Under the pieces are notes generated by a model. That model saw nothing but the letters and a program-made list of their open reading frames with translations. It searched no databases and was not told where the DNA came from. The position numbers and the translations under genes were made by a program. From Haloplasma contractile SSD-17B (lineage in GTDB: Bacteria > Bacillota_I > Bacilli_A > Haloplasmatales > Haloplasmataceae), in NCBI RefSeq assembly GCF_000215935.2, contig NZ_AFNU02000003.1:248001-312000 (forward strand): a stretch of DNA of 64,000 nucleotides, given 5' to 3'. Below, one piece after another: positions 62,110 to 64,000 of the stretch (positions are counted from its first letter, which is position 1; each line of letters begins with the position of its first letter).

Positions 62110-63858
62110 ATGAAAAATTATGTCAGGACACTGAAAACCTATATGGCCCCCTACTGGTATATTGCAATTTTGACTCCACTACTCATGCTTGTAGAAGTTT
62201 ATTTTGTAGTGCAGATACCTCGGCTTATAGGGGAAACGATTGACGTTGCTATTCCTAATGGAATTAGCACAGGTAACTACGAATTAATTATTGATTATAC
62301 GTTGCGCATTTTACTTGTGAGTGTAGGCGCAATTGCATGTGGCTTTTTAGCAACCGTATTTTCAAATATTTCTACAGCTCTTATGGGGAGAGATATGAGT
62401 AATGCTACTTATAAACGATTACAAGAGCTTTCGTTTGAAAATATCGATAAGATTGAAAACGGAAAAATTCTAACCCGTATTGTACATGACCCATCAAGAA
62501 TACGATGGATGACTAAAATGATTATGCAGACATTCTTTAGAGCTCCTGCAATGTTTATTTTTACGATCATTGAAGTAGTAAAAATTAACAGGCAACTCTC
62601 TTATATTTTAGTAATCATTAGTCCTTTAATTATTCTTGTCAATGTTGTTGTAATAAGAAAAGGATATCCTAAATTTAGAATTGTTAGGCGGAAGTTTGAT
62701 AAAGTAAATACGTTAACTGCCGAAAACTTAGAAAACAATCGAATTGTTAAAGCCTTTAATCGAAACGATTATGAAATAGATAAATACGACGGCGCAATTG
62801 AGGAATTAAAAGAAACAACAACTGGCGTAAACCGCTTAATGGCAATCTCATCACCTGTTTTAATGTTAATCATGAATCTAAGTATCGCGGCAGTATTATA
62901 TATTGGTGGAACTTTTGTTATAGAAGGTACTATTGATATTGGTAAAATACAAGCTTTTATTATTTACCTTGGTCAATCTGCTGGTGCTTTGATGGCGATC
63001 ACAGGACTTTTAAATATCGTTCCTAGAGTCGAAACATTATGTGCACGAGTACTTGGTTTACAGGATATGGAACCAGCCGTGAAAAATAATAGTGAACCAA
63101 AATCAGATTTTGAGTTAACTGGTAAAATAGAATTTAAAAATGTTACTTATTCTTACGGCGATTTAAAGCCAGTGTTAAAAAATATAAACTTTACCATTGA
63201 ACCTGGTCAAAAATTAGGGATTATAGGTACAACTGGTTCAGGAAAGTCGACACTTGTTAATTTGATTCCAAGATTTTATGATGTAAAAGAAGGCGAAGTG
63301 CTACTCGATGGGATTAATGTACGGGAATATGACCTTAAAGAGCTTCGTAAACAAGTAAGTGTCGTCATGCAAAAGGCATCCCTATTTGCAGGGACCATTG
63401 GTGATAACATTCGCTTTGGAAATCAAACAGCAGAAGAAGATGAAATCATTGACTCTTCAAAGACAGCTGATGCTCATGAATTTATAAACCGCTTTAATGA
63501 CCAGTATGAGACCTATTTAGGAGAGCGTGGTGTCAATCTTTCTGGAGGTCAAAAGCAACGAACCAGTATTTCTAGATCTGTGATCACAGCGCCTAAGATT
63601 CTAATTTTTGATGACAGTACTAGTGCTGTTGATATGAAAACAGAACGGAGAATACTGTCATTACTCAACCGAAAACTAACGCAAACTACATACATTATAA
63701 TAGCACAACGCATAAGCTCTATAATAGACGCTGACAAAATAATTGTATTAGATAACGGTGAAATTAACGGAATCGGAACACACGAAGAACTACTAGATAC
63801 AAATACGATCTATCAAGAAATTCATTACTCACAAAACGGGGGTGAGAAGTATGCCTAA
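62110..63858 (+). CDS. ABC exporter subunit with degenerate Walker B
   Basis: A 582-residue half transporter: six helices, then Walker A GTTGSGKST, signature LSGGQKQR and Walker B ILIFDDSTSAVD, where aspartate stands for the catalytic glutamate. It is therefore the non-hydrolysing partner of a heterodimer, and the partner gene begins eight bases inside its end. The ATG at 62110 follows GAAAGG at a long spacing; a TTG at 62011 overlaps the promoter and was rejected. The substrate is unknown. Confidence 0.9.
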   Translation: MKNYVRTLKTYMAPYWYIAILTPLLMLVEVYFVVQIPRLIGETIDVAIPNGISTGNYELIIDYTLRILLVSVGAIACGFLATVFSNISTALMGRDMSNATYKRLQELSFENIDKIENGKILTRIVHDPSRIRWMTKMIMQTFFRAPAMFIFTIIEVVKINRQLSYILVIISPLIILVNVVVIRKGYPKFRIVRRKFDKVNTLTAENLENNRIVKAFNRNDYEIDKYDGAIEELKETTTGVNRLMAISSPVLMLIMNLSIAAVLYIGGTFVIEGTIDIGKIQAFIIYLGQSAGALMAITGLLNIVPRVETLCARVLGLQDMEPAVKNNSEPKSDFELTGKIEFKNVTYSYGDLKPVLKNINFTIEPGQKLGIIGTTGSGKSTLVNLIPRFYDVKEGEVLLDGINVREYDLKELRKQVSVVMQKASLFAGTIGDNIRFGNQTAEEDEIIDSSKTADAHEFINRFNDQYETYLGERGVNLSGGQKQRTSISRSVITAPKILIFDDSTSAVDMKTERRILSLLNRKLTQTTYIIIAQRISSIIDADKIIVLDNGEINGIGTHEELLDTNTIYQEIHYSQNGGEKYA

Positions 63859-64000
63859 AAAAGATGAATTAGGAATTAATGAAGAACAGCATACCAAACA
63901 TAAACGGTTTTTATTTAGGAGACAGAAAAGAAGAAGACGAAATCAAAAACCAGATGATGCAAAGAATACAATCAAGCGTCTAATTAAGTACTTAAGTTTT
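63851..64000 (+). CDS. Partial second ABC exporter subunit (cut by window end)
   Basis: The first 50 codons of a gene that overlaps the preceding one (ATGCCTAA). The reading begins MPKKDELGINEEQHTK, continues with a very basic stretch (FLFRRQKRRRRN) and ends in TIKRLIKYLSF at the window edge. Basic N-terminal extensions before the first helix with a KRLxxYL segment are common in the second subunit of such exporters. The assignment rests on overlap and context. Confidence 0.7.
   Translation, partial: MPKKDELGINEEQHTKHKRFLFRRQKRRRRNQKPDDAKNTIKRLIKYLSF

Noticed and set aside
1-64000. CRISPR arrays, tRNA or rRNA genes, insertion sequences, prophage
   Set aside because: No evenly spaced repeats, cloverleaf sequences, transposase or phage genes were seen on either strand.

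Overview
The window is a 64 kb chromosomal segment of a low-GC bacterium with Firmicutes-type gene content: a PolC-type replicase, Gram-positive lipoprotein signals, Ku/ligase end joining, LuxS, KtrA, YjcZ- and YwaF-like membrane proteins and strong GGAGG-type ribosome binding sites. TGA is used as a stop (39812-39814, minus strand) and tryptophan is TGG, so this is not the reassigned Mycoplasma code. The combination resembles the Haloplasma/Erysipelotrichia border region of the Firmicutes; that placement is inference, as no rRNA is present. I saw no tRNA, rRNA, CRISPR array, insertion sequence or prophage. Almost every gene or operon ends in a recognisable intrinsic terminator.

Layout. 0.2-5.6 kb: gamma-carbonic anhydrase, an Ig-repeat surface protein, a BI-1/YccA membrane protein, and NERD and HD-domain proteins. 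5.8-11.0 kb: a Wadjet-type operon jetA-jetB-jetC with no jetD beside it. 11.7-14.9 kb: a methionine-to-cysteine operon, yrrT-luxS-mccB-mccA. 15.4-22 kb: an XRE regulator with seven APFL repeats, GNAT, DUF454, a DUF438/hemerythrin/PAS sensor, a methyltransferase and a YwaF-like protein. 22-29.7 kb: a DUF362 protein, a large S41-like lipoprotein, a Ku plus DNA ligase pair and a ZmaR-like GNAT. 29.8-32.6 kb: a cobalamin-riboswitch operon coding for a transcobalamin/intrinsic-factor-like lipoprotein, a second DUF4430 protein and an ECF S component. 32.7-42.2 kb: MFS carrier, isoaspartyl dipeptidase, diguanylate cyclase, Sua5, methyltransferase, and a three-gene thiol/sulfur cluster (thioredoxin-CcdA fusion, small unknown protein, cysteine desulfurase), then PAP2. 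42.4-50.5 kb: a YjcZ-type microprotein, a bactofilin-like beta-helix protein, a HAD phosphatase, a GAF-GGDEF-HD-GYP protein with an unusual tail, and a heterodimeric ABC exporter. 50.7-57.1 kb: glutaredoxin, an FMN-binding lipoprotein, an acidic-repeat lipoprotein and PolC. 57.4-64 kb: an unknown membrane protein, two GIY-YIG-like genes (one apparently frameshifted), DUF429, KtrA, DUF441 and the start of a second heterodimeric ABC exporter.

How the parts work together. The strongest candidate for an undescribed system is the B12 operon. A consensus promoter, a complete cobalamin riboswitch and an intrinsic terminator control a surface lipoprotein whose beta domain (DUF4430) and alpha/alpha-barrel region look like the two halves of animal B12 carriers in reversed order. 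It is encoded with a second anchored DUF4430 protein and an ECF substrate-binding membrane subunit, which suggests surface capture followed by ECF import. Other points worth following are the Wadjet operon without its nuclease, two operons sharing a Crp/Fnr-like palindrome, a pair of lipoproteins sharing promoter-proximal and leader elements, and a cytosolic-looking c-di-GMP protein with surface-type Ig and carbohydrate-binding-like domains.
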